Origin: Oscillospiraceae bacterium
Lineage (GTDB): Bacteria > Bacillota > Clostridia > Oscillospirales > Acutalibacteraceae
Length of the DNA stretch: 7,278 nt
Assembly: GCA_902766855.1 (NCBI GenBank)
Contig: CACXFE010000127.1
Location: 1 to 7,278, forward strand
Reading direction: 5' to 3'
Part shown: piece after piece, positions 1-6,121 of the stretch
How positions within the stretch are numbered: position 1 is the stretch's first letter
Layout of the letters: every line of letters begins with the position of its first letter
Translations under genes and position numbers: made by a program
The notes under the pieces: generated by a model
What the model was told of the DNA's origin: nothing
What the model saw: the letters and a program-made list of their open reading frames with translations, nothing else
Databases searched by the model: none

Positions 1-255
1 GCAACCACGCGGTTTACGGTACTGGCGGCGGCGCAGGAAAATCATCCTCCTGCTGCGACCGGGGGAAACACTTCTTCCGGCTCGGGAGAAAACGCTTCTT
101 CGGAATCCACGGAAAATACTTCTTCTGAAACTTCGGAACACACTTCTCCGAAAACCGGCGATCACAGCCATGTGGAACTTTGGATCACCTTTATGCTTCT
201 GTCCGGCGTGGGGCTGATTGCGGCCGTGTATATTCGCAAACGGAAAAGAATATAA
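1..255 (+). CDS. C-terminal fragment of a sortase-anchored cell-surface protein
   Basis: The reading frame is open from the window edge to TAA at 253-255 and gives 84 residues; the N-terminus lies outside. Residues 21-48 are a low-complexity Ser/Thr/Glu/Asn-rich stretch, typical of a wall-spanning linker. Residues 49-53 read SPKTG, followed by D54, a hydrophobic segment (about 60-78, LWITFMLLSGVGLIAAVYI) and a basic tail KRKRI preceded by Arg-Lys. This order (pentapeptide, membrane segment, positive tail) is the cell wall sorting signal of Gram-positive bacteria. Serine in place of the usual first leucine is known from clostridial sortase substrates, for example the (S/N)PxTG class recognised by Clostridioides difficile SrtB. 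The protein is therefore inferred to be exported and covalently attached to the cell wall. Its actual function cannot be judged, because all functional domains are upstream of the window. Confidence 0.85.
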   Translation, partial: ATTRFTVLAAAQENHPPAATGGNTSSGSGENASSESTENTSSETSEHTSPKTGDHSHVELWITFMLLSGVGLIAAVYIRKRKRI

Positions 256-262
256 TCGGGTA

Positions 263-308
263 AAAATCATAATCTGACGGGAGTCAAACCCCGTCAGATT
301 ATAATTTT
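263..308. terminator. Bidirectional intrinsic terminator between convergent genes
   Basis: An 11-bp perfect stem (271-281 AATCTGACGGG with 290-300 CCCGTCAGATT) closes an 8-nt loop. It is flanked by complementary A-rich (262-266) and T-rich (305-308) tracts, so the hairpin extends further with one mismatch and has a U tract in either direction. It starts 8 bases after the TAA of the surface-protein gene. It touches the TAA (307-309) of the minus-strand hydrolase gene, so it can end both convergent transcripts. Confidence 0.85.
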
Positions 309-1449
309 AAGGCAAAACTTTTTCCACACTGTAAAGGGATTGCAGCACCGAAAAATTGGTACGGAAAAGAGAGTTCAGGTTCCAAAAACTAATGCCGCCA
401 AGGCCGTATTCCGTCACCAGTTCATATTTGGCGCGCAGGCTTCTGGCGTCTTCAAACCAAACTTCATGCTGTTTTCCGGCCGTATCGTAATAGCGGAAAA
501 ACGGGGATTGCGCCGCGGCGTCAAATTGGATCGCGGCTTTGACCTCCCCCGCAAGCGTTACGGCACGAAGATTGGTGAGCGGGCGAGCGGCCGTGCCTTG
601 CACGAAGGGGAGCGTCCAATCATATCCGTAATTCGGCACTCCCATCAGGATTTTCCCGGCCGGCATCGCCGAAACGGCATATTCCAACACACGCCGCACC
701 ATATTCAGCGGGGCAACCGCCATGGCAGGGCCGTAGGTGTATCCCCATTCATAGGTCATTAACACCACATAGTCCGCTGTTTGGCCGTGAAAAGCGTAAT
801 CGTGCGCGGTGTATAAAAGTCCTTGTTGATCGTCAGACACTTTCGGCGCCAAAGCGGTTACCACGATGGCTCCGATTTGATGCATCCGATCGGTCAGGCG
901 GCGCAGAAAACCGTTATAACTTTCCCGGTCAAAGGGATAAACATATTCAAAGTCGAGGTTTACGCCGTAATACCCACCTTGAACAAGCGTGCTTTCTATC
1001 TTGCTAAGCAGAGTGTCTTGTGCGGTCTGATCGGTCAGGACGGTGTGGGCAATGTCGCTCGAAAACCCGCCTTGCGCGCGCAGGTTGGTGACCGTCATCA
1101 AATTGGCGGCCCGTTCCCCGGCGGAAAACCCGGTATCCACCTCGAAGGTCGGCGTCAGGTTGCCTTGTGGGTCGGTACGGTAGGAGAAGGGGCTTAAAAA
1201 GGTGAGGTAGGGGAGCGTTTCTAATAGGGTGCTGTCAGCGGCGTTTGTCATGTATCCGTTCACTACGATTTCACGGCCGGTATGTGTATCCGCCCCGGTT
1301 GCGCCGGTGGGGATCACCAAGGCTTGCCCGACCGATAACACATCCGGGTTTTGTAATTGGTTGGCGGCGATGATCGCCGCCGCCGGCACGCCGAAAGCGC
1401 GGGAGATCCGGTAAACGCTGTCCCCGCGTTTTACTACATATATTTTCAA
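307..1449 (-). CDS. LysM domain glycoside hydrolase family 18 protein (SleL/YaaH-like cortex or peptidoglycan hydrolase)
   Basis: About 380 residues from the TTG start chosen here. Residues 3-47 form one LysM domain (begins IYVVKRGDSVYRIS, ends LSVGQALVIP), a peptidoglycan-binding module. The rest is a GH18 TIM barrel: the active-site strand reads GVNLDFE (about 162-168), with the presumed acid E168 and partner D166. Further family landmarks are MTYEWGY (231-237) and GISFWNL near the end (352-358). There is no signal peptide or membrane segment. This matches the SleL/YaaH group, which is loaded on the spore and cleaves N-acetylglucosaminyl bonds in cortex peptidoglycan during germination; Bacillus YaaH carries two LysM domains, here one. 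The start: an ATG at 1456-1458 directly abuts GAAAGG and has no room for a ribosome binding site, whereas TTG at 1447-1449 is 8 nt from AAAGGA and gives MKIYVVKRGDS, a usual LysM opening. The family call is firm; the spore role is inference. Confidence 0.88.
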   Translation of the reverse strand: MKIYVVKRGDSVYRISRAFGVPAAAIIAANQLQNPDVLSVGQALVIPTGATGADTHTGREIVVNGYMTNAADSTLLETLPYLTFLSPFSYRTDPQGNLTPTFEVDTGFSAGERAANLMTVTNLRAQGGFSSDIAHTVLTDQTAQDTLLSKIESTLVQGGYYGVNLDFEYVYPFDRESYNGFLRRLTDRMHQIGAIVVTALAPKVSDDQQGLLYTAHDYAFHGQTADYVVLMTYEWGYTYGPAMAVAPLNMVRRVLEYAVSAMPAGKILMGVPNYGYDWTLPFVQGTAARPLTNLRAVTLAGEVKAAIQFDAAAQSPFFRYYDTAGKQHEVWFEDARSLRAKYELVTEYGLGGISFWNLNSLFRTNFSVLQSLYSVEKVLP

Positions 1450-1457
1450 AGAAATCA

Positions 1458-1464
1458 TCCTTTC
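1458..1464 (-). promoter_or_regulatory. Ribosome binding site that sets a TTG start for the LysM-GH18 gene
   Basis: The minus strand reads GAAAGGA followed by 8 nt and TTG (1447-1449). The alternative ATG (1456-1458) overlaps this site, so it is unlikely to be the initiator. Confidence 0.65.
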
Positions 1465-1498
1465 ATAAGAAAGATCGGCAACATTCTCGCCTTATTCC

Positions 1499-1506
1499 AG
1501 TGTATT
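1499..1506 (-). promoter_or_regulatory. Weak candidate sporulation (sigma-E-like) -10 element upstream of the LysM-GH18 gene
   Basis: The minus strand reads AATACACT, which differs from the known sigma-E -10 pattern CATACAnT at the first base only. It lies about 50 bases upstream of the TTG start. No convincing -35 partner was found at the expected distance, so this is a hint, supported mainly by the likely spore role of the gene. Confidence 0.2.
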
Positions 1507-1582
1507 CCCGGAAAAAGCGGGTGCTACAAAAAAGAAATCCCTTTCCGGCGCGAAAACGGATGAAAAAACACAAAGAAATAAT

Positions 1583-1638
1583 GATTGCAAAAAATCACCT
1601 ATTGTATTATAATTTACAGTAGGTGATTATTTTTTATC
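1583..1638. repeat. 56-bp inverted repeat centred on the lepA -10 box, possible operator
   Basis: Two 19-base arms (1583-1601 and 1620-1638) match at 15 positions, including a perfect 9-bp core AATCACCTA (1593-1601) / TAGGTGATT (1620-1628). Pairing continues inward as TGTA/TACA past one T-G pair, leaving TTATAATT as the central loop. The dyad centre (1610.5) coincides exactly with the centre of the -10 box. Symmetry breaks at TGC (1586-1588), where the -35 box lies. The placement suggests a binding site for a dimeric repressor; which one is unknown. It also resembles an A/T-flanked terminator hairpin, but RNA started at this promoter would not contain the left arm. Confidence 0.55.
1585..1613 (+). 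promoter_or_regulatory. Sigma-A-type promoter for lepA
   Basis: A -35 box TTGCAA (1585-1590) and a perfect -10 box TATAAT (1608-1613) are separated by 17 nt, the optimal spacing. Transcription would begin near 1620, leaving a leader of about 35 nt that carries the TAGGAGA ribosome binding site. It is the only strong promoter seen upstream of the lepA-carboxypeptidase pair. Confidence 0.8.
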
Positions 1639-1654
1639 AGATAGGAGAACAATC

Positions 1655-3460
1655 GTGTCATTTCCTCTTGAAAACATTCGGAATTTTTGTATTGTGGCCC
1701 ATATTGATCACGGGAAATCCACTTTGGCGGATCGGCTGTTGGAGTTGACGAAATCGGTCGCTCAACGGGATATGGAAGAACAGATCTTAGACAGTATGGA
1801 TTTGGAGCGGGAACGCGGCATTACCATCAAGGCTCATGCCGTTACCTTATATTACACCGCGAAAGACGGGCAGGAGTATGAACTGAACCTGATCGACACC
1901 CCGGGACATGTGGACTTTAATTATGAGGTATCGCGCTCTTTGGCGGCTTGTGAGGGGGCGGTGCTGGTGGTGGACGCCTCACAGGGGATCGAAGCCCAGA
2001 CGCTTGCGAACACCTATCTGGCGGTGGATCACGGGTTGGAGATCCTGCCGGTGATCAACAAAATCGATCTGCCTTCCGCTGAGCCGGAGCGAGTAAAAAA
2101 GGAAATCGAAGATGTGATCGGCATCCCGGCGGAAGACGCGCCGTTGATCTCCGCCAAAACCGGGATCAATGTGGAAGAAGTGTTGGAGCGCATCGTAACC
2201 GATATTCCGGCGCCGAAAGGGGATGTAAATGCGCCGCTTTCCGCGCTGGTGTTTGATTCGTATTATGATCCGTACAAAGGGGTTGTGGTATATTTCCGCG
2301 TGATGAGCGGAAAACTGAAATCGGGCGATCGCATCCGTATGATGGCAACCGGCGCCGATTTCGACACGGTGGAAATCGGGCGGAAGCGCGCCACTTCGAT
2401 GGAGCCGTGCGAAGTGCTGGAAGCCGGGGAAGTAGGCTATTTGACCGCCTCGATCAAGACGGTCAATGAAGCGCGGGTTGGCGATACCGTTACTTTGGCG
2501 GAGCAGCCCGCCGCCGAGCCGCTGGAAGGCTATCGCAAGGTCAACCCGGTGGTTTTTTGCGGCATTTACCCGGCAGATGGGGCGAAATATCCCGATCTTC
2601 GTGACGCGCTGGATAAGTTGAGTTTGAATGACGCCTCGCTTTTATTCGAGCCGGAGAGTTCCACCGCGCTGGGATTCGGCTTCCGTTGCGGCTTTTTAGG
2701 GCTTTTGCATATGGAAATTATCGAGGAACGGTTGGAACGGGAATATAATTTAGATCTTGTGACCACCGCCCCCAGTGTGGAATACCGTTTTGTGCTGACA
2801 AACGGTGAAACGATCACGGTAGATAATCCCACCAACTATCCCGATCCCGCTGTGATCGCCGAAGCGTTGGAACCGGTGGCGGATGTGCATATTTACAGCC
2901 CGAGCGAGTATGTGGGCACAATCATGCAGTTGTGCGAGGAACGGCGCGGCGTGTACACCGATATGAAGTACATGGGCGACCGGGTGGATATTCATTATAT
3001 TATGCCGATGGGCGAAATCGTGTATGACTTTTTTGACGCGCTGAAATCCCGCACCAAAGGCTACGCCAGTTATGATTATGAAGCCAAAGGCTATGAAAAA
3101 TCCAAACTGGTAAAACTGGATGTGTTGTTGGCGGGGGATTCGGTAGATGCGCTTTCCTTTATTGTACACAGCGATAACGCATATGCCCGCGCCCGCCGCA
3201 TTGCGGAAAAATTGAAAGAATTTATCCCCCGGCAATTATTTGAAGTGCCGGTTCAGGTGGCGGTTTCGGGGAAAATCATCGCGCGGGAAACCGTGAAAGC
3301 CTTGCGCAAGGATGTGCTTGCCAAGTGCTACGGGGGCGATATTACCCGCAAGAAAAAATTGTTGGAAAAACAAAAAGAAGGCAAGAAGCGAATGCGGCGG
3401 CTCGGAACCGTGGAAGTGCCGCAGGAAGCCTTCATGGCAGTTTTGAAACTGGATGAATAA
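1655..3460 (+). CDS. lepA: Elongation factor 4 (LepA), ribosome back-translocating GTPase
   Basis: A complete 601-residue protein of the usual LepA length. The GTPase domain shows all signatures: G1 AHIDHGKST (15-23), G2 RGITIK (54-59), G3 DTPGH (81-85) with the catalytic histidine H85, G4 NKID (135-138) and G5 SAK (166-168). The beta-barrel domain II (about 190-280), the EF-G-like domains III and V, and the LepA-specific C-terminal domain follow; the last has the basic stretch TRKKKLLEKQKEGKKRMRR (564-582). LepA binds the 70S ribosome and promotes reverse translocation or influences initiation and ribosome assembly, mainly under ionic or other stress; it works in the cytosol or at the membrane. 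The start is GTG at 1655, 7 nt after AGGAG (1643-1647). The next gene starts 10 bases downstream, so the two are probably co-transcribed. The frame is intact, without odd features. Identification is secure. Confidence 0.98.
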   Translation: MSFPLENIRNFCIVAHIDHGKSTLADRLLELTKSVAQRDMEEQILDSMDLERERGITIKAHAVTLYYTAKDGQEYELNLIDTPGHVDFNYEVSRSLAACEGAVLVVDASQGIEAQTLANTYLAVDHGLEILPVINKIDLPSAEPERVKKEIEDVIGIPAEDAPLISAKTGINVEEVLERIVTDIPAPKGDVNAPLSALVFDSYYDPYKGVVVYFRVMSGKLKSGDRIRMMATGADFDTVEIGRKRATSMEPCEVLEAGEVGYLTASIKTVNEARVGDTVTLAEQPAAEPLEGYRKVNPVVFCGIYPADGAKYPDLRDALDKLSLNDASLLFEPESSTALGFGFRCGFLGLLHMEIIEERLEREYNLDLVTTAPSVEYRFVLTNGETITVDNPTNYPDPAVIAEALEPVADVHIYSPSEYVGTIMQLCEERRGVYTDMKYMGDRVDIHYIMPMGEIVYDFFDALKSRTKGYASYDYEAKGYEKSKLVKLDVLLAGDSVDALSFIVHSDNAYARARRIAEKLKEFIPRQLFEVPVQVAVSGKIIARETVKALRKDVLAKCYGGDITRKKKLLEKQKEGKKRMRRLGTVEVPQEAFMAVLKLDE

Positions 3461-3470
3461 GGAGCAGAGT

Positions 3471-4307
3471 ATGAGCAGAAAAACAGCACGGCAAAAAGCC
3501 ATGATGCGCCGCAATCTTTTTTTAACGGGATGCGCTTGCGTTTTGATCCTGATCGGGGTTTTGGCAGGATTTGCCGTAAAAAAATTAACAGAAAAACCGA
3601 AGCCCGAAAAGCCGGCGGAAACGACCGTGTCTTCTGATCAAAGCGAACAAACGGCGCCGGTTTCCGGCGACGATACGCCCAGTTATCCCGCCGAGGGGCC
3701 GAACGGATTGGATGCGAATTACCGCGTCTTATTCTTGGTGAACGGCAAACATCCGTTGCCGGAGAATTATGAATATGAAAAAGATCTGATCACCATCCCA
3801 CAAGAGTATAAAAACGGGCAGTTGGATCAGATCAACAAAGATATCTGGCCATATATGAAAGCCATGATCGACGCGGCGTGGGCGGATGGCGTAAAACTGT
3901 ATGTCTGGTCGCCTTATCGGTCATATGCGATTCAGAATATGCTTTTCCAAAAACAGGTGAATCGTGTTAAAACCGCGGATATGACCACCGAGCAGGCGGA
4001 AGAACTGGCTTCCACCGTGGTGGCGCGCCCGGGAACCAGCGAGCATCATACCGGGCTTGCGGCCGATTTCAACATGGCGGATGATCGCTTTGAACAAACC
4101 GAAATGTTTGCATGGCTTCAAAAACACGCGGCGGATTACGGCTTTATTATGCGATATGCCGGCGATAAGCAGGAGATTACCGGCGTCATCCACGAATCCT
4201 GGCACTATCGCTTCGTCGGGATCAATACCGCGAAAGAAATCAACCGCCTCGGAATGTGTTTGGAAGAATATCTCGAACATATCGGGGAAATGCCTGCCGA
4301 TTCATGA
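3471..4307 (+). CDS. Membrane-anchored D-alanyl-D-alanine carboxypeptidase, VanY type (peptidase family M15B)
   Basis: 278 residues from the ATG at 3471, placed 6 nt after AAGGAG (3459-3464), which overlaps the lepA stop codon. An upstream in-frame ATG at 3453 lies inside lepA and has no ribosome binding site. The N-terminus is basic, followed by one membrane segment (about 15-36) and a Pro/Glu/Ser/Thr-rich linker (about 37-75), so the catalytic part should face outside. That part has the M15 landmarks: WSPYRSY (146-152), SEHHTGLAAD (190-199, motif SxHxxGxAxD, zinc ligands H192 and D199) and HESWHYR (241-247, catalytic E242, zinc ligand H245). All key residues are present. The family removes the terminal D-alanine from peptidoglycan stem peptides; VanY enzymes can add to glycopeptide resistance, but many homologues are housekeeping. 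No vanHAX or vanRS genes are in view, so resistance should not be assumed. Confidence 0.93.
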   Translation: MSRKTARQKAMMRRNLFLTGCACVLILIGVLAGFAVKKLTEKPKPEKPAETTVSSDQSEQTAPVSGDDTPSYPAEGPNGLDANYRVLFLVNGKHPLPENYEYEKDLITIPQEYKNGQLDQINKDIWPYMKAMIDAAWADGVKLYVWSPYRSYAIQNMLFQKQVNRVKTADMTTEQAEELASTVVARPGTSEHHTGLAADFNMADDRFEQTEMFAWLQKHAADYGFIMRYAGDKQEITGVIHESWHYRFVGINTAKEINRLGMCLEEYLEHIGEMPADS

Positions 4308-5150
4308 GCCGCGCTGTTTTTGCGCATATTCGGAAGGGGAAAGCCCGAAATGCCGCTTGAAACAGCGGGAAAAATAACTGTAATCGGAAAAACCGCATTC
4401 CAGCGCGATTTCGGATAATGTTCGCTTTTCTTTCTTGATCTCCTTCCTGGCATATTCCAGCCGCAAAATCCGAATATAAAGGGTGGGGGGAAGCCCGGTG
4501 ATCGCTTTGAAACGGCGGCAAAAATAGGCTTCATCATAGCCGAAAAGTCGGCTCAATTCCCCGGAAGAAAGGTCTTCTTTGAAATGCTCCCCCGCGTAAG
4601 CAATCACTTCTGTAAAGGCGCCGCCCGGTTCGACGGCGCTTTTTGTTTTTTCCGGGCAATGGCGGTAACAAAGACCGATCAGTTCGTAAATCTTTCCAAC
4701 TACCAGTAAGGGCGAAAAGGAATCTCCCTTTAATTCTTCGGAAGCAATGCTTTCCGCTAAACGCAGAATTTCCGGATGAGAGGTAACAGGAAGGAAATCG
4801 GTTTGCCGCTGAAATAGGGGAATCAGATATTTTGCACTGGCGTGGGAAGCGTTAAAAAAGGCGGCAATATCAAACATGATAGTAAGATAATGCACTCCGT
4901 TTTTTCCTGCCACGCCGCGATGCGGCCGTGTGGGCGGGCAGATTACCAGCGTGCCGGCGGGTGCTTCCAGTTCCCGGTCGCCAAGGGTGACAAGCAGGCT
5001 GCCCGAACGGATCAGCAGCAGTTCCATCCGCTCATGCCAATGGGTGGCGAAAGCGAGCGTGCCCGCGGGCATGGGGGAATGATTTAAAATTTTAACGGCG
5101 CTGTCGCCATACAAAACAGGCGTAAGTTCTTTTTGAAAATCCAGCGGCAA
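4302..5150 (-). CDS. AraC-family transcriptional regulator with N-terminal cupin domain
   Basis: 282 residues from the TTG start chosen here. The N-terminal part is a cupin-like sensor: HWHE (37-40), then strands through LLLIRSGSLLVTLG and the PxGTLVICPPTRPHR segment (about 65-78). The C-terminal 100 residues are an AraC DNA-binding domain with two helix-turn-helix units: LSSGELSRLFGYDEAYFCRRFK (about 194-215) and TLSEIALECGFSDYSYFSRCFKRHFGLSPSEY (about 244-275). The second is close to the family signature. Such cupin-AraC proteins usually sense a sugar or related ligand and activate a neighbouring operon; here the divergent isomerase-oxidoreductase pair is the obvious target. Start: GAGGTGAT (minus strand, 5155-5162) is 8 nt from TTG (5148-5150), whereas a GTG at 5157-5159 is part of the ribosome binding site itself. 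The TGA stop abuts that of the convergent carboxypeptidase gene. Confidence 0.93.
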   Translation of the reverse strand: MPLDFQKELTPVLYGDSAVKILNHSPMPAGTLAFATHWHERMELLLIRSGSLLVTLGDRELEAPAGTLVICPPTRPHRGVAGKNGVHYLTIMFDIAAFFNASHASAKYLIPLFQRQTDFLPVTSHPEILRLAESIASEELKGDSFSPLLVVGKIYELIGLCYRHCPEKTKSAVEPGGAFTEVIAYAGEHFKEDLSSGELSRLFGYDEAYFCRRFKAITGLPPTLYIRILRLEYARKEIKKEKRTLSEIALECGFSDYSYFSRCFKRHFGLSPSEYAQKQRGS

Positions 5151-5154
5151 CGAA

Positions 5155-5162
5155 ATCACCTC
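5155..5162 (-). promoter_or_regulatory. Ribosome binding site that sets a TTG start for the AraC-family gene
   Basis: The minus strand reads GAGGTGAT; 8 nt separate GAGG from TTG at 5148-5150. The in-frame GTG inside this motif would have the site overlapping its own start codon. Confidence 0.7.
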
Positions 5163-5185
5163 AAAAAGTCAAAAATGTCAAAGTG
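5161..5185. repeat. Three short direct repeats of TCAAA in the araC-gene leader
   Basis: TCAAAAAG (5161), TCAAAAATG (5169) and TCAAAGTG (5178) follow one another with periods of 8 and 9 bases. They lie between the regulator's ribosome binding site and the divergent promoter region. A role is not evident; they may be simple A-rich sequence. Confidence 0.3.
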
Positions 5186-5197
5186 AACGGCAAAATT

Positions 5198-5230
5198 GTT
5201 ATACCATCGCTTATAAGGTTATGGTATCAT
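5198..5230. promoter_or_regulatory. Divergent promoter region with outward-facing extended -10 elements in an inverted repeat
   Basis: The plus strand has TGGTATCAT (5222-5230), an extended -10 (TGn then TATCAT). The minus strand has TGGTATAAC (5198-5206), an extended -10 (TGn then TATAAC). Together they form the perfect 7-bp inverted repeat ATACCAT (5201-5207) / ATGGTAT (5221-5227), 20 bp apart centre to centre, around the small palindrome CTTATAAG (5210-5217). Neither direction has a good -35 box, which fits activator-dependent promoters. Each -10 lies at about the -35 position of the opposing promoter, so the two may compete. The arms could instead be an operator for the AraC-type regulator. 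Confidence 0.5.
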
Positions 5231-5258
5231 AAAAGTGCTGAAAAAGCAAGTAACGAAT

Positions 5259-5266
5259 GAGGTGAT
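5259..5266 (+). promoter_or_regulatory. Ribosome binding site that sets a TTG start for the isomerase-like gene
   Basis: GAGGTGAT lies with 8 nt between GAGG and TTG at 5271-5273. An in-frame GTG at 5235 would add 12 residues but has no ribosome binding site and falls near the predicted transcription start. Confidence 0.75.
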
Positions 5267-5270
5267 AACT

Positions 5271-6110
5271 TTGAAAATCGGCGTGTGCGTTTATTTTTCT
5301 CAACTGGAAGGAATGTCAAAAAAGTTTGAGGATCTTTTGGCGCAGGGGTTTGATAACTGCCAACTGATCTCATGGAATCCCGCGGCCTGGACGGACGAAA
5401 ATGCCGTGGAATTAAACAAGCTGATCGCAAAATACGGCATTGCAATCTCGGCGTTTTGGTGCGGCTGGGAGGGCCCGACGGTTTGGGATTTTTATGACGG
5501 ACAGATCACCCTTGGCTTGGTTCCCCCCGAATATCGCACGGTCAGGATCAAAAACCTGTGTGACGGCGCGGATTTTGCCAAAAAACTCGGGGTGACGAAT
5601 GTGGTGACGCATATGGGCTTTATCCCCGAAAACCCCAACGATCCGCAGTTCGCTCCGTTTTGCGTGGCGGTGCGCACGGTGGCGGAACACTGCAAACAAA
5701 ACGGGCAGAACCTGTTGTTTGAAACCGGGCAGGAAACACCGGTGACCATGCTGCGCTGTTTTGAAAAGGTAGGAACGGATAATCTGGGAGTTAATCTGGA
5801 TACCGCGAATCTGATTTTATATGGAAAAGCCAACCCGGTAGACGCATTGGATGTTTTCGGAAAATATGTGATGAATCTGCACGCGAAAGACGGGCGCTAT
5901 CCGGTGAACGGGCATGATTTGGGCGAAGAAACCGCGATCGGGCAGGGAAAAGTGGATTTTGAGGCGCTTTTCAAAAAACTGCATGAACTCGGGTACGATT
6001 CCTATGTTACCATTGAGCGGGAGATCACGGGCGAGCAACAAATCGCGGATATTTTAGCGGCCAAAGAATATCTCGGAGCAATCATTGACCGTATTTATAA
6101 GCAAAATTGA
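5271..6110 (+). CDS. Sugar phosphate isomerase/epimerase-like TIM-barrel protein (xylose isomerase-like, AP endonuclease 2 superfamily)
   Basis: 279 residues from TTG, opening MKIGVCVYF, a typical first strand of this barrel. The four expected metal ligands of the IolI/tagatose 3-epimerase type can be placed: E151 in FETGQE, D177 in NLDTANL, H204 in NLHAKDG and E249 in TIERE. THMGF (113-117) and GQGKVDF (224-230) are further family landmarks. Members bind one divalent metal and isomerise or epimerise sugars, keto-sugars or inosose; some act as lyases or hydrolases on 3-keto-glycosides. The substrate cannot be read from the sequence. The gene is divergent from a cupin-AraC regulator, and a Gfo/Idh/MocA oxidoreductase follows 66 bases downstream. 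This is a common pairing in carbohydrate and cyclitol catabolism, where one enzyme oxidises and the other rearranges the keto product. No signal peptide is present, so it should be cytosolic. The frame is intact. Confidence 0.9.
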   Translation: MKIGVCVYFSQLEGMSKKFEDLLAQGFDNCQLISWNPAAWTDENAVELNKLIAKYGIAISAFWCGWEGPTVWDFYDGQITLGLVPPEYRTVRIKNLCDGADFAKKLGVTNVVTHMGFIPENPNDPQFAPFCVAVRTVAEHCKQNGQNLLFETGQETPVTMLRCFEKVGTDNLGVNLDTANLILYGKANPVDALDVFGKYVMNLHAKDGRYPVNGHDLGEETAIGQGKVDFEALFKKLHELGYDSYVTIEREITGEQQIADILAAKEYLGAIIDRIYKQN

Positions 6111-6121
6111 CTTGAAAAAAG

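Noticed and set aside
1507..1521. Small CCCG/CGGG stem upstream of the LysM-GH18 gene as a regulatory hairpin.
   Set aside because: Only 4 bp of stem; expected by chance.
340..1563. Several open frames on the plus strand opposite the LysM-GH18 gene.
   Set aside because: They show no recognisable domain and no ribosome binding site, and lie antisense to a gene with clear family motifs; they are shadows of its codon bias.
1606..1611. A TATAAT on the minus strand overlapping the lepA -10 box, as promoter for the LysM-GH18 gene.
   Set aside because: It arises from the symmetry of the palindrome; the -35 region is only A-rich and no TG extension is present, so support is too weak.
1593..1628. 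The lepA inverted repeat as a CIRCE element for HrcA.
   Set aside because: CIRCE has TTAGCACTC arms with a 9-nt spacer; here the arms are AATCACCTA and the spacer is 18 nt.
3522..3533. Possible lipobox LTGC (residues 18-21) in the carboxypeptidase.
   Set aside because: The hydrophobic stretch lies mainly after the cysteine, whereas a lipoprotein signal needs it before the cysteine; an uncleaved membrane anchor fits better.
3471..4307. The VanY-like gene as part of a glycopeptide resistance cluster.
   Set aside because: No ligase, dehydrogenase, VanX or two-component system is nearby, and VanY-type enzymes are common housekeeping proteins in Firmicutes.
5153..5181. A perfect TTGACA -35 box on the minus strand (5176-5181) upstream of the AraC-family gene.
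   Set aside because: At 17 nt spacing the -10 position reads TGATTT and falls on the ribosome binding site and start region, leaving no room for a leader; it is more likely part of the TCAAA repeats.
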